Positions 1-7,301 of a stretch of 64,000 bases of DNA are shown here, in pieces (position 1 is the stretch's first letter; the number at the start of each line of letters is the position of its first letter). A model generated the notes under the pieces. That model was not told the origin of the DNA. It did not search any database and worked only from the letters and a program-made list of their open reading frames with translations. A program made the position numbers and the translations under genes. The DNA lies in NCBI RefSeq assembly GCF_004000845.1, contig NZ_BIMA01000016.1, forward strand, positions 1 to 64,000. The letters are read 5' to 3'. Source of the stretch: Paenibacillus koleovorans NBRC 103111 (GTDB taxonomy: Bacteria; Bacillota; Bacilli; Paenibacillales; NBRC-103111).

Positions 1-827
1 CCGAGGCGCCTCGCGGCGACGCCATGCCGCCGCAGCGAGCGGCGCAGCCCGAGGCCGCGCCGGACCCCATCGCCCGACTGCTGAAGGCCGTCGGGCTGGA
101 GCACGAGCAGACGCTGGCGCGCAGTCTGCTGCACAGCGACCCCGCCGCCGGCGGCCCGCGCGGCGGGGATCTCCCGCCGCTGCCCGGCGCGGCGGACCCC
201 ATGGCGGACGGCGCGCCGCGACTTGGCGCCGGCCAAAGCCAAGCGGCGGACACGCTCAAGAGCGTCCTGCTGCAGCTGGCCGACACCGACGGCTTGCCGC
301 CCGCGCTCAAAGAGCAAGCCCAACAGGCGCTGCAGAACATCACCGGCCAGCAATTGCTGCTGACGCCGGACCGCAGCGCCGTGTTCACGCATGTGACGCT
401 GTTCGTGCCGTTCCTGAGCGGCGACGGCCAGCAGACCGCGTCGATCCACGTGCAATCGCGCCGGGGCAAGAAGGGCGAAATCGACGCCCAAAACTGCCGC
501 CTGCTGTTCGACCTGCGGATGAAGGCGCTCGGCGATACGCTCGTCGACGTGCAAGTATACGACCGTAAAGTGCAGCTGCAGGTGCATAACGACTATCCGT
601 TCGTGAACGATCTGATCGAAGGGCACCGAGAGGAGATCGAGGCGGGTCTCGCGCTCGCCGGATATACGCTGGTCGCGATCCGAAGCGCGCCATTTCCGGA
701 GCTGCAGGCGCCGAAAGCGTCCGAAGCGGCAGCAACGGGCGACGATGCCTCGACTCGCTTCATTCGGCCGGACGGCACGTCGGTCTACCATGTGAAACCG
801 TACCGGGGAGTGGACATCCGCGTATGA
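1..827 (+). CDS. FliK-like protein (YlqG-type), 5' end cut by window edge
   Basis: The reading frame is open from the first bases of the window to the stop at 827, so the gene very probably starts outside; the first ATG at 24 is unlikely to be the true start. The N-terminal half is Ala/Pro/Gly-rich and low in complexity. The last ~150 residues form a compact domain resembling the C-terminal domain of flagellar hook-length control protein FliK. In Bacillus subtilis the gene at this place (ylqG) lies between rnhB and the FlhB-like ylqH, and the same order holds here: the stop overlaps the next start by four bases. A role tied to flagellar or related export is inferred only from this pairing of a FliK-like with an FlhB-like gene. 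Function is unproven. Confidence 0.6.
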   Translation, partial: EAPRGDAMPPQRAAQPEAAPDPIARLLKAVGLEHEQTLARSLLHSDPAAGGPRGGDLPPLPGAADPMADGAPRLGAGQSQAADTLKSVLLQLADTDGLPPALKEQAQQALQNITGQQLLLTPDRSAVFTHVTLFVPFLSGDGQQTASIHVQSRRGKKGEIDAQNCRLLFDLRMKALGDTLVDVQVYDRKVQLQVHNDYPFVNDLIEGHREEIEAGLALAGYTLVAIRSAPFPELQAPKASEAAATGDDASTRFIRPDGTSVYHVKPYRGVDIRV

Positions 828-1135
828 GCGAACAAGAATCCGCACCGACCAAGCCCCCTACTCCCGTCAAGAAAGCCGTGGCATTGCGCTACACCCCGGA
901 TCAGGCGGCGCCGGTCGTCGTTGCAAAGGGTAAGGGTCGCATTGCCGAGGAGATCATGAATCGCGCCAAGGAGCACGGCGTCCCGCTGCAGGAGGATGCC
1001 TCGCTCGTGGAAGTGCTGTCCAAGCTGGACTTGAACCAAGAAATTCCGCCGGAGCTGTATCAGCTTGTGGCGGAGGTGCTGAGCTTCATCTATCGCTCGG
1101 ATCAGCGCGCCCGGAACAGGAGGAACGACGGTTGA
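824..1135 (+). CDS. FlhB-like C-terminal-domain protein (YlqH-type)
   Basis: This 103-residue protein matches only the cytoplasmic C-terminal domain of FlhB/EscU export switch proteins. It has the family's pattern of ALRY near residue 20, a GKGRIAEEI helix, and the ending 'I P P E L Y Q L V A E V L S F I Y'. It has no membrane segments and lacks the NPTH autocleavage motif that true FlhB carries, so it cannot work as the gate switch itself. The ATG start overlaps the stop of the FliK-like gene (ATGA), indicating translational coupling, and its own stop overlaps the next start. Such stand-alone FlhB C-domains are widespread in Bacilli beside rnhB and sucC, with no settled function. The full-length FlhB lies separately at 37890-38981. 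Confidence 0.8.
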   Translation: MSEQESAPTKPPTPVKKAVALRYTPDQAAPVVVAKGKGRIAEEIMNRAKEHGVPLQEDASLVEVLSKLDLNQEIPPELYQLVAEVLSFIYRSDQRARNRRNDG

Positions 1136-1548
1136 CGAATCAGCAACACCAGCAGCCGCAACTGCAACAGCGACGGGACAATCGACGGGCCCTCGGCAAT
1201 GCCGGCGAAGCGCTTGCCGCCGATTTCCTATTATCCGCCGGTTGGCGCATCATTGAGCGCAACTGGCGCTGCCGCACCGGCGAGCTTGACCTCGTGGCGG
1301 CCAGCGACGACATGCTGCTGTTCGTCGAAGTCCGTACTCGCACTCATTCCAGCAAGGGCTCCTTCGGTACAGCCCGGGAATCCGTTGACCCCCGCAAGCA
1401 GCGGCAAGTCCGACTAACCGCTCAAACCTACATGCATATGAAACGGCTCGATGACTCGCATACGATCCGTTTCGATGTCATCTGCGTCACCATACAGCCG
1501 GAGGCAGGCGGACAGGCGACCCTGGAGTATATCGAAGGGGCGTTCTGA
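1132..1548 (+). CDS. YraN/UPF0102 family endonuclease-fold protein
   Basis: The 138-residue protein has the UPF0102 pattern: 'GNAGEALAADFL' near residue 25, 'IIERNWRCRTGELDLVA' near 45-60 and 'LFVEVRTRT' near 65-73. These correspond to the E, D and ExK-like positions of the PD-(D/E)XK nuclease fold, with Arg in place of the usual Lys in the last motif. A role in DNA processing is suggested for the family but not firmly established. The start is TTG at 1132, chosen because AGGAGG at 1118-1123 lies 8 bases upstream; it overlaps the preceding stop. The first eight residues are Gln-rich. In related genomes comM often follows directly; here a sugar-uptake cassette separates them. Confidence 0.85.
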   Translation: MTNQQHQQPQLQQRRDNRRALGNAGEALAADFLLSAGWRIIERNWRCRTGELDLVAASDDMLLFVEVRTRTHSSKGSFGTARESVDPRKQRQVRLTAQTYMHMKRLDDSHTIRFDVICVTIQPEAGGQATLEYIEGAF

Positions 1549-1593
1549 ACCGCCTTTTTCATTCGCGCTAATAATGCCGCCCTTCCATAATCT

Positions 1594-1632
1594 CTATAGC
1601 TTTCCACCAGAATGTAAAGCTTTACCCTCTAC
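1594..1632 (+). promoter_or_regulatory. Operator-like element, copy 1 (response regulator promoter)
   Basis: CTATAG-N6-ACCAGAA-N4-AAGCTTT-N-CC-N-TCTAC occupies 39 bp and matches the copy at 5238-5276 at 29 of 39 positions without a gap. The core is palindromic: GTAAAGCTTTAC (1614-1625) within AGAA-N4-AAGCTT-N8. It ends 20 bp before a TATAAT. It is probably the binding site of the AraC-type regulator encoded next, giving autoregulation (inference). Confidence 0.65.
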
Positions 1633-1652
1633 CGCTGCTTTCGCCGTCCTTT

Positions 1653-1658
1653 TATAAT
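1653..1658 (+). promoter_or_regulatory. -10 element of the response-regulator promoter
   Basis: A perfect TATAAT lies 33 bp before the ATG of the response regulator. No TTGACA-like -35 exists at the right distance; the repeated operator-like element ends just upstream of where -35 would be. That is the layout of an activator-dependent sigma-A promoter. Confidence 0.6.
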
Positions 1659-1690
1659 GAAGGGTACGAGAAGAAAGGGGCGAGGCATCG

Positions 1691-3310
1691 ATGCACAAGC
1701 TGCTGATCGTGGACGATGAGCCTACGGTACGGATGGGATTGCGCACATATTTCGACTGGGCGGCTTACGGCATCGAAGTGTGTGAGGAAGCGGACGACGG
1801 CGATGTGGCGCTTGAAGCAGCCGAAAAAATACGGCCGGACATCGTCCTAACCGACGTGAGAATGCCGGCTATGGATGGAATCACCCTATCTAAGGAGCTT
1901 CGAAAGCGCTTTCCGGAGATCAAGATCATTTTCGTGAGCGGCCATGACGATGCCGATTATTTGAAGTCGGCGATGAAGGTCAGCGCGATCGATTATATAT
2001 TCAAGCCGGTGAATTTGCAGGAGCTGAGAGCCGTCGTAGAGCGCGTAGTCGCCGTATTGGACGGAGAGCGGACGCAGCAGCGGATGATGGAGGACATGTC
2101 GGAGAAGCTGAAAGCCAGCATGCCGCTGCTTCGCGAGAAGTTTCTTATGTCGCTCGTCTCCCAGGGAGCTTCCCGAACGGAGCGAATCCCAAGCCGCTTG
2201 GAGTTCCTCGGTCTTCGGTTGCCGGAACGCGCTTCTTATTGGGTGCTCGTATTGTCGGTAGACCGTCTGGCGGATTGGCAGGAATCGCGTTCCGAGCAGG
2301 ATTGGCAGCTGCTCACATATGCCGTGCAGAACGTGTGCCAGGAGCTGATCGATCAGCACTTGAACGGCTATGCGTTCGAGCTGCGGAGCGGCGAGTTCGT
2401 CGGAATTTTGTACGAGGGAGAGGCAGAGGAAGCGGAAGAACGGCTGTTTGCTTTGGCCAGCGCGATGCGGGATAATTTGCAGAAGTGGTTGAAGATGAGC
2501 GTGACGATCGGAATGGGCGAACGCGTCGCTACCCCGGAAGCGTTGACGGTTTCCTTCCAGCAAGCGAGAGAAGCAGCCGAACGCAAATGGTATATGGGGC
2601 AAAATCAAATTCTCACGATGGACAGCCTCGAGCCGGAGCGCGACAGCTTGTTCCGGTTCGACATGGCGCAGAGCGGCAAGCTCGTGTCCAGTCTGAACGC
2701 GGCGGACCCGGAGCAAGTTGCCTCCGAGCTCGAGGAGCTCTTCGAAGGGTTGGCTCACAATCGGCGGGACGGTTTCAAATATGCGCGCAACGTCTGCATG
2801 CAGCTCGTCCTGCTGGCCGGCCAGCTGATGCTGGAGCTGAACATCCTGTCCAGGGAAATGTCGGAGCAGGAAACGATGCTCCAGGAGAAGCTGTTCAGAG
2901 CCGAAACGATTGCGGATCTGAAAGCGCTTGTCACCGCTTACCTCAAGCTCGTCTGCAGCTCCATCCAGGAGAAACGCTGCGGCAAGGCGAGCAATCTTGT
3001 CGAGCGCGTCCGCGCGGTCATCGAGCGGCGGTATGCCGACAATACGCTCACCGTCGCCGAGATCGGCAAGGAAGTGTTTTTGACGGACACGTATGTCAGC
3101 CTCTTGTTCAAGCAGGAAACCGGCCGGACGGTCAACGAGTATTTGACCCATGTACGCATCGAAAAAGCGAAGGAGCTGCTGCGCAATCCGATCCACAAAT
3201 TTTACGATGTTTGTTATGCGGTCGGTTACGCCGATCCGAGCTATTTCAGCAAGCTGTTCAAAAAAGTGACGGGTTCGACACCGAGCGCCTACCGCGAGAC
3301 GCTGGGATAG
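1691..3310 (+). CDS. Two-component response regulator, REC-AraC (YesN type)
   Basis: The 539-residue protein starts with a receiver domain (residues 1-120: acidic pair D8/D9, phospho-acceptor D55 in LTDVRMP, K near 106 in FKPV). A middle region of ~300 residues without recognised motif follows. It ends in an AraC-type double helix-turn-helix (about 440-535) with the second-helix pattern 'VGYADPSYFSKLFKK'. This architecture is that of YesN-like regulators of carbohydrate uptake. It is expected to be phosphorylated by the kinase encoded 17 bases downstream and to bind DNA as an activator. Likely targets are its own promoter and that of the transporter genes, which share a 39-bp element. The ligand is unknown. 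Confidence 0.92.
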   Translation: MHKLLIVDDEPTVRMGLRTYFDWAAYGIEVCEEADDGDVALEAAEKIRPDIVLTDVRMPAMDGITLSKELRKRFPEIKIIFVSGHDDADYLKSAMKVSAIDYIFKPVNLQELRAVVERVVAVLDGERTQQRMMEDMSEKLKASMPLLREKFLMSLVSQGASRTERIPSRLEFLGLRLPERASYWVLVLSVDRLADWQESRSEQDWQLLTYAVQNVCQELIDQHLNGYAFELRSGEFVGILYEGEAEEAEERLFALASAMRDNLQKWLKMSVTIGMGERVATPEALTVSFQQAREAAERKWYMGQNQILTMDSLEPERDSLFRFDMAQSGKLVSSLNAADPEQVASELEELFEGLAHNRRDGFKYARNVCMQLVLLAGQLMLELNILSREMSEQETMLQEKLFRAETIADLKALVTAYLKLVCSSIQEKRCGKASNLVERVRAVIERRYADNTLTVAEIGKEVFLTDTYVSLLFKQETGRTVNEYLTHVRIEKAKELLRNPIHKFYDVCYAVGYADPSYFSKLFKKVTGSTPSAYRETLG

Positions 3311-3327
3311 GAGGCGATGCATCCGCA

Positions 3328-5175
3328 ATGAAACTATTGAAGCGCAGCTATGCCTCGATTCGTCAATTCGTCCGACGCTTCGGCATGCCCAAACGCTGGC
3401 TGCTCACCTACATGCTGTTGATCGTGGTGCCGGCCGGCATTTTACTATATACGTATTATCAGCGCTCGACTTCGATCCTGGAGGAGGAAGTGACGAAGTC
3501 GATGCTTCAAGCGATCAAACAAGGCGGGGTGAACCTGTCGTCCCGATTGGAGCACATCGAAGATATTAGCGATACCGCCTTTATGTACCCCAAGCTCTAT
3601 GAATACTTGCTTGAGGAAGATCAGATCGGCTCGATCGGCCGCCAGCTGGAAGTGTTCAAGGATTTGAGCGGCTTGATCAGTACGGTGCAGAACAATCGGG
3701 ATGTCTACAGGCTCCGGCTGTTCGTGGACAAGTCCAAATTGTACTCGGCGGAACGAATCAACTTCTTCTCGATGGAGGAGCTGAAGGATAGGCCGCTCAT
3801 GAACAAGCTGATAGAGGCGAGCGGGGCGATCGTCTGGACCGGCGTTTATAAGGAAACGTACGTCGATCGCGGGACGGAAGGCGTCTATGTGCTCTCAGGC
3901 GCCCGCATCCTGCACGATCCGAAGCAATACGGACAAATGGCCGGCGTCCTCATGGTCGACGTGGCGGAGCAGACGATTACGGATGTGTTGTCGGAGCTCG
4001 TCGTGTCGCAGTACAATGCGGTTTATTTGGCCGATTCGAACGGAATCATCGTCTCCCATCCGAACCATGAGCTGATCGGCACCGCGGTCGACCCGAAGGT
4101 GTGGAAGGCGATGGAGGGCCAAACGGAAGGAAACGGCAGAGTCGAGCTGGACGATGAGCCGGGTTATGTGGTGTTTACCTCGGTCAAACCGACAGGCTGG
4201 AAGCTGATCGCGCAGATTCCTGCGTCCGAAATCAGCGAACGGGCGAAAATCAACCAATACGCAGGGATTGCCACGCTGCTCGCCATCTTCGCCTTGTTCC
4301 TCGTCCTCGCCTTCGTGCTGGTCGCGCTCATCGTGAGGAGCATGAACCGCCGCGTGCAGCAGGTGATCAAGCTGATCCGCAAACAAGGCGTGGAGCGGTT
4401 CGACGAGCTGCAGCCGATGCCGGAGGGCGATTTCCTTATGCTCGAGCGAAGCGTGGACCATCTCATTCTGCGCTTGCAGTCGCTTATGCAACAGACGTAC
4501 AAGGCGCAGGTCCAAGAGCGGGAGGCGCAGCTGCGAGCGCTGCAAGCCCAGATCAATCCGCATTTTCTGTACAATACGCTGGATACGATCAATTGGATCG
4601 CAATCGGCCGGGGCGCCACCGATATCAGTCAGATGATCGACGCGCTCGCCAAATACTTCCGACTAAGCCTGAACAAGGGCCGGGACCGAATGAGTGTGGC
4701 GGATGAGCTGAACTTGGCTCAGGTGTACCTCGAAATTCAGAAAAGCCGGTTTCTCGGGACATTCGACTATACGATTGATTGCGAGCCCGAGGCGGAGAGT
4801 CTGATCGTGCCGAAGCTGACGCTGCAGCCGATCGTCGAGAACGCGCTGCTCCACGGGATTCGCAAGACGAAGGAGAAACGCGGCCATATCCATATCAACG
4901 CTCGGCGGGAAGACGGGATGCTGGTGCTTTCCGTGACGGATGACGGCATCGGGATGGAGGCGGAGACGGCTCAGCGCCTGCTGGTCGTACCGCAGGAGGA
5001 GATCAAGACGGACGGCATCGGCAGCTCCTACGGCTTGTTCAACGTGAACGAGCGGATCAAGCTGTTCGCCGGCGCTGCCTCCGGGTTGACGATCGAATCC
5101 AGTCCCGGCGTCGGGACGACCGTCTCGGTGCGGATCGAGTGGAAGGAATACGACCGACTTAGCTCGGGCCATTAG
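3328..5175 (+). CDS. Sensor histidine kinase, YesM family
   Basis: The 615-residue membrane kinase has TM1 near residues 24-44, a large extracellular region (about 45-305, likely a Cache-type sensor), TM2 near 310-333 and a HAMP-like linker. The His_kinase motif contains the phospho-accepting H412 in 'NPHFLYNTL'. A HATPase_c domain follows, with 'PIVENALLHG' (N box) and 'DDGIGM' (G box). The start is ATG 3328 with AGGAGG at 3309-3314; the spacing of 13 is long. The same frame is open upstream inside the regulator gene, but the protein-like composition begins at this ATG. It pairs with the upstream AraC-type regulator. The extracellular sensor probably detects an oligosaccharide directly or through the solute-binding protein (inference). 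Confidence 0.9.
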   Translation: MKLLKRSYASIRQFVRRFGMPKRWLLTYMLLIVVPAGILLYTYYQRSTSILEEEVTKSMLQAIKQGGVNLSSRLEHIEDISDTAFMYPKLYEYLLEEDQIGSIGRQLEVFKDLSGLISTVQNNRDVYRLRLFVDKSKLYSAERINFFSMEELKDRPLMNKLIEASGAIVWTGVYKETYVDRGTEGVYVLSGARILHDPKQYGQMAGVLMVDVAEQTITDVLSELVVSQYNAVYLADSNGIIVSHPNHELIGTAVDPKVWKAMEGQTEGNGRVELDDEPGYVVFTSVKPTGWKLIAQIPASEISERAKINQYAGIATLLAIFALFLVLAFVLVALIVRSMNRRVQQVIKLIRKQGVERFDELQPMPEGDFLMLERSVDHLILRLQSLMQQTYKAQVQEREAQLRALQAQINPHFLYNTLDTINWIAIGRGATDISQMIDALAKYFRLSLNKGRDRMSVADELNLAQVYLEIQKSRFLGTFDYTIDCEPEAESLIVPKLTLQPIVENALLHGIRKTKEKRGHIHINARREDGMLVLSVTDDGIGMEAETAQRLLVVPQEEIKTDGIGSSYGLFNVNERIKLFAGAASGLTIESSPGVGTTVSVRIEWKEYDRLSSGH

Positions 5176-5192
5176 GCTCGGGCTTTCTTTTT
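5161..5192 (+). terminator. Rho-independent terminator overlapping the kinase stop codon
   Basis: A 10-bp stem (AGCTCGGGCC / GGCTCGGGCT, two G-U pairs) with loop ATTA is followed by a T-rich run. The kinase stop codon TAG (5173-5175) spans the loop and stem, so the hairpin is built from the last coding codons. It separates the sensor pair from the transporter transcript. Confidence 0.75.
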
Positions 5193-5237
5193 GACGCTCG
5201 AACTGCTACAAGCCCCCCCATAATCGCAACCGCAACA

Positions 5238-5276
5238 CTATAGAGATAGACCAGAAATTCAAGCTTTGCCTTCTAC
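5238..5276 (+). promoter_or_regulatory. Operator-like element, copy 2 (transporter promoter)
   Basis: This is the same 39-bp element as at 1594-1632, with a dyad AGAA-N4-AAGCTT-N4-TTCT at 5253-5274. It ends 21 bp before a TATAAT, against 20 bp in copy 1. It is the probable activation site for the ABC transporter genes by the cassette's AraC-type regulator (inference). Confidence 0.65.
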
Positions 5277-5297
5277 AACCGTGAGTCCCGTCTCTCC

Positions 5298-5303
5298 TAT
5301 AAT
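5298..5303 (+). promoter_or_regulatory. -10 element of the ABC transporter promoter
   Basis: A perfect TATAAT lies 35 bp upstream of the first permease ATG. No recognisable -35 is present, and the operator-like element abuts the -35 position. This parallels the promoter at 1653. Confidence 0.6.
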
Positions 5304-5338
5304 AAAAGTACAACAACAAGACAGTAGGAGGTTGAACG

Positions 5339-6304
5339 ATGAGCCACCCGGCACCGACTCGAACGAACCAAGTCTCGTCCACTCAACCGGATAACGTGAG
5401 ACAGCATAAATGGAGGTTGTTCCGCACCAATCTCGACACATATGCGCTGCTTTTACCCGGGCTTGCCTTTTTTCTTCTGTTCAAATATACCCCCATGTAC
5501 GGGATCATCATCGCGTTCCAGGATTTCAACATTTTCGACGGGATCTTGGGAAGCAAGTGGGTCGGATTCGAGCAGTTCCAGAAGCTGATGAGGTCCGAAG
5601 AGTTCAGCCAAGTGTTTCGCAACACGCTTTTGATCAGCTTTTACAAAATTGTGCTGCTGTTCCCGATTCCGATCATCTTGGCGTTGTTCCTTAACGAGGT
5701 CGCAAAAATGTGGTTCAAGCGCACCGTCCAGACGATCATCTACTTGCCGCATTTTTTGTCCTGGGTCATCATTTCGGGATTGTTCATCAACATCCTGTCT
5801 CCTTCCGGAGGGTTGGTGAACGAAGCAATCGCTTGGTTCGGCGGCGAAAAAATATCGTTTCTGATCAACAATGAGTACTTCCGCAGTGTAGTTGTCTTCA
5901 CGGCAGGGTGGAAGGAGGCAGGCTGGAACGCCATCGTGTTCATCGCTGCTATCGCGGGCATCGATCAGGATCAGTATGAGGCGGCTTCCATCGACGGCGC
6001 TGGGCGGATTACGAAAATGATCCATATTACGCTCCCCGGCATCGCACCTACGATCGTGCTCATGTTCATTCTGCGGATCGGCCACCTGCTGGATGCGGGT
6101 ACGGAGCAAATTTTGACGATGTACAATCCGGTCGTGTATGAGACAGGCGATGTCATAGGCACTTTTGTGTATCGGGTAGGCTTGGGCAAAATGGATTACA
6201 GCTTCAGCACCGCCGTAGGCCTGTTCAATTCCGTTGTCGGCTTCCTGTTGATCATTACCGGCAACCTCTTAAGCAGGAAGCTCGTGAAACGAAGCATCTG
6301 GTAG
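5339..6304 (+). CDS. Carbohydrate ABC transporter permease, LplB type
   Basis: The 321-residue inner-membrane permease of the binding-protein-dependent (CUT1-like) class has six predicted membrane segments after a ~35-residue hydrophilic N-terminus. The cytoplasmic coupling (EAA) loop reads 'EAASIDGAGRITKMIHITLPG' near residues 215-235 and is where the ATPase docks. The start is ATG 5339 with TAGGAGG 9 bases upstream. It resembles LplB/YtcP-type permeases, which carry complex oligosaccharides. It is the first gene of a permease-permease-binding protein operon. No ATPase gene is present, so a shared MsmX-type ATPase encoded elsewhere is expected (established for this family in Bacilli). Confidence 0.9.
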   Translation: MSHPAPTRTNQVSSTQPDNVRQHKWRLFRTNLDTYALLLPGLAFFLLFKYTPMYGIIIAFQDFNIFDGILGSKWVGFEQFQKLMRSEEFSQVFRNTLLISFYKIVLLFPIPIILALFLNEVAKMWFKRTVQTIIYLPHFLSWVIISGLFINILSPSGGLVNEAIAWFGGEKISFLINNEYFRSVVVFTAGWKEAGWNAIVFIAAIAGIDQDQYEAASIDGAGRITKMIHITLPGIAPTIVLMFILRIGHLLDAGTEQILTMYNPVVYETGDVIGTFVYRVGLGKMDYSFSTAVGLFNSVVGFLLIITGNLLSRKLVKRSIW

Positions 6305-6320
6305 AGAAGGAGAATCGCTT

Positions 6321-7199
6321 ATGCGCAAAAAAACATCCGCCGACTGGAGCCTGGATATAGTCATCTATGGGACGCTGCTGCTAATGACGCTGGTCACGCT
6401 GCTGCCGTTCGCCAATGTGCTCTCCAAATCGGTTAGTCAGGAGTGGGCGGTCGTGTCCGGCAAAGTAGGGGTATTCCCGGTCGGCTTTCAGCTCGAGACG
6501 ATGAAATTCGTCGTGACCTCGTCGTCGTTCATCCGCTCGTTTATGGTATCGGTGGGGGTGACGGTCGTTGGAACCGTGCTATCGCTTTTGCTTACGGCGC
6601 TCACCGCCTACCCTTTATCGAAAAGACATCTCCCCGGAATGGGTTTCGTTATGGTATTGTTTATTTTTACGATGCTGTTCAGCGGAGGCATTATCCCGAA
6701 CTATATGCTGATCCGCAACTTGGGCTTGATGAACAGCCTATGGTCGCTCGTGCTGCCGGCTCTGATCAGTGTGTTCAACCTGCTAATCGTCAAAAGCTAT
6801 TTCGAAGGGCTGCCCGAAAGCTTGGAAGAATCCGCTCGCATCGACGGCGCCCGCACATATACAATTCTGTTTCGCATCATCCTGCCGCTAAGCGGCCCGG
6901 TGCTCGCGACAATCGCGCTGTTCTACGCGGTATACTTCTGGAACGACTTTTTCAATCCGATGCTTTACATCAACAGTCCGTCGCTGAAGCCGTTGCAGCT
7001 GTATTTGCGCGATATTGTGATGGATGCGAATTCCGTAACGGCCGGGATGGAGCGCAGCGCCGACGACATGATGAACATTTCCCCCGAAGGCGTCCGTTCG
7101 GCTACGGTTGTGGCATCCACCATTCCGATTTTGCTCGTCTATCCGTATTTGCAGAAATATTTCATCAAAGGGGTCCTGATCGGCTCCGTCAAAGGATAA
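6321..7199 (+). CDS. Carbohydrate ABC transporter permease, LplC type
   Basis: The 292-residue partner permease has six membrane segments and the EAA-loop motif 'EESARIDGARTYTILFRI' near residues 170-190. It forms the transport channel as a heterodimer with the upstream LplB-type protein. The 16-base gap carries an AGAAGGAG ribosome binding site. The family handles oligo- or polysaccharide breakdown products; the substrate cannot be read from the sequence. No glycoside hydrolase gene lies in the cassette to give a hint. Confidence 0.9.
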   Translation: MRKKTSADWSLDIVIYGTLLLMTLVTLLPFANVLSKSVSQEWAVVSGKVGVFPVGFQLETMKFVVTSSSFIRSFMVSVGVTVVGTVLSLLLTALTAYPLSKRHLPGMGFVMVLFIFTMLFSGGIIPNYMLIRNLGLMNSLWSLVLPALISVFNLLIVKSYFEGLPESLEESARIDGARTYTILFRIILPLSGPVLATIALFYAVYFWNDFFNPMLYINSPSLKPLQLYLRDIVMDANSVTAGMERSADDMMNISPEGVRSATVVASTIPILLVYPYLQKYFIKGVLIGSVKG

Positions 7200-7202
7200 G
7201 TT

Positions 7203-7259
7203 CCTCGGAGAAAGCACGTTTGGGCATTTGTGCGCATTAACTTCTCCGGGGGACGCCCC
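7203..7259 (+). other. Hairpin region between permease and binding-protein genes
   Basis: CCTCGGAGAA (7203-7212) can pair with TTCTCCGGGG (7242-7251), a 10-bp stem with one G-U. GCAC (7214-7217) and GTGC (7230-7233) can pair inside it. GGGG (7249-7252) can instead pair with CCCC (7256-7259). Such intercistronic structures often protect the downstream binding-protein message from decay; the function here is inferred. Confidence 0.45.
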
Positions 7260-7301
7260 AGAGATTTAATGATAGATATACTACTATTGGGAGGGTTTCT
7301 T

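Noticed and set aside
2485-3327. In-frame upstream extension of the kinase to an 896-residue protein starting within the response regulator gene
   Set aside because: The extension overlaps a clear REC-AraC gene, has Arg/Gly-rich shadow composition, and the kinase has its own ATG and ribosome binding site at 3328.
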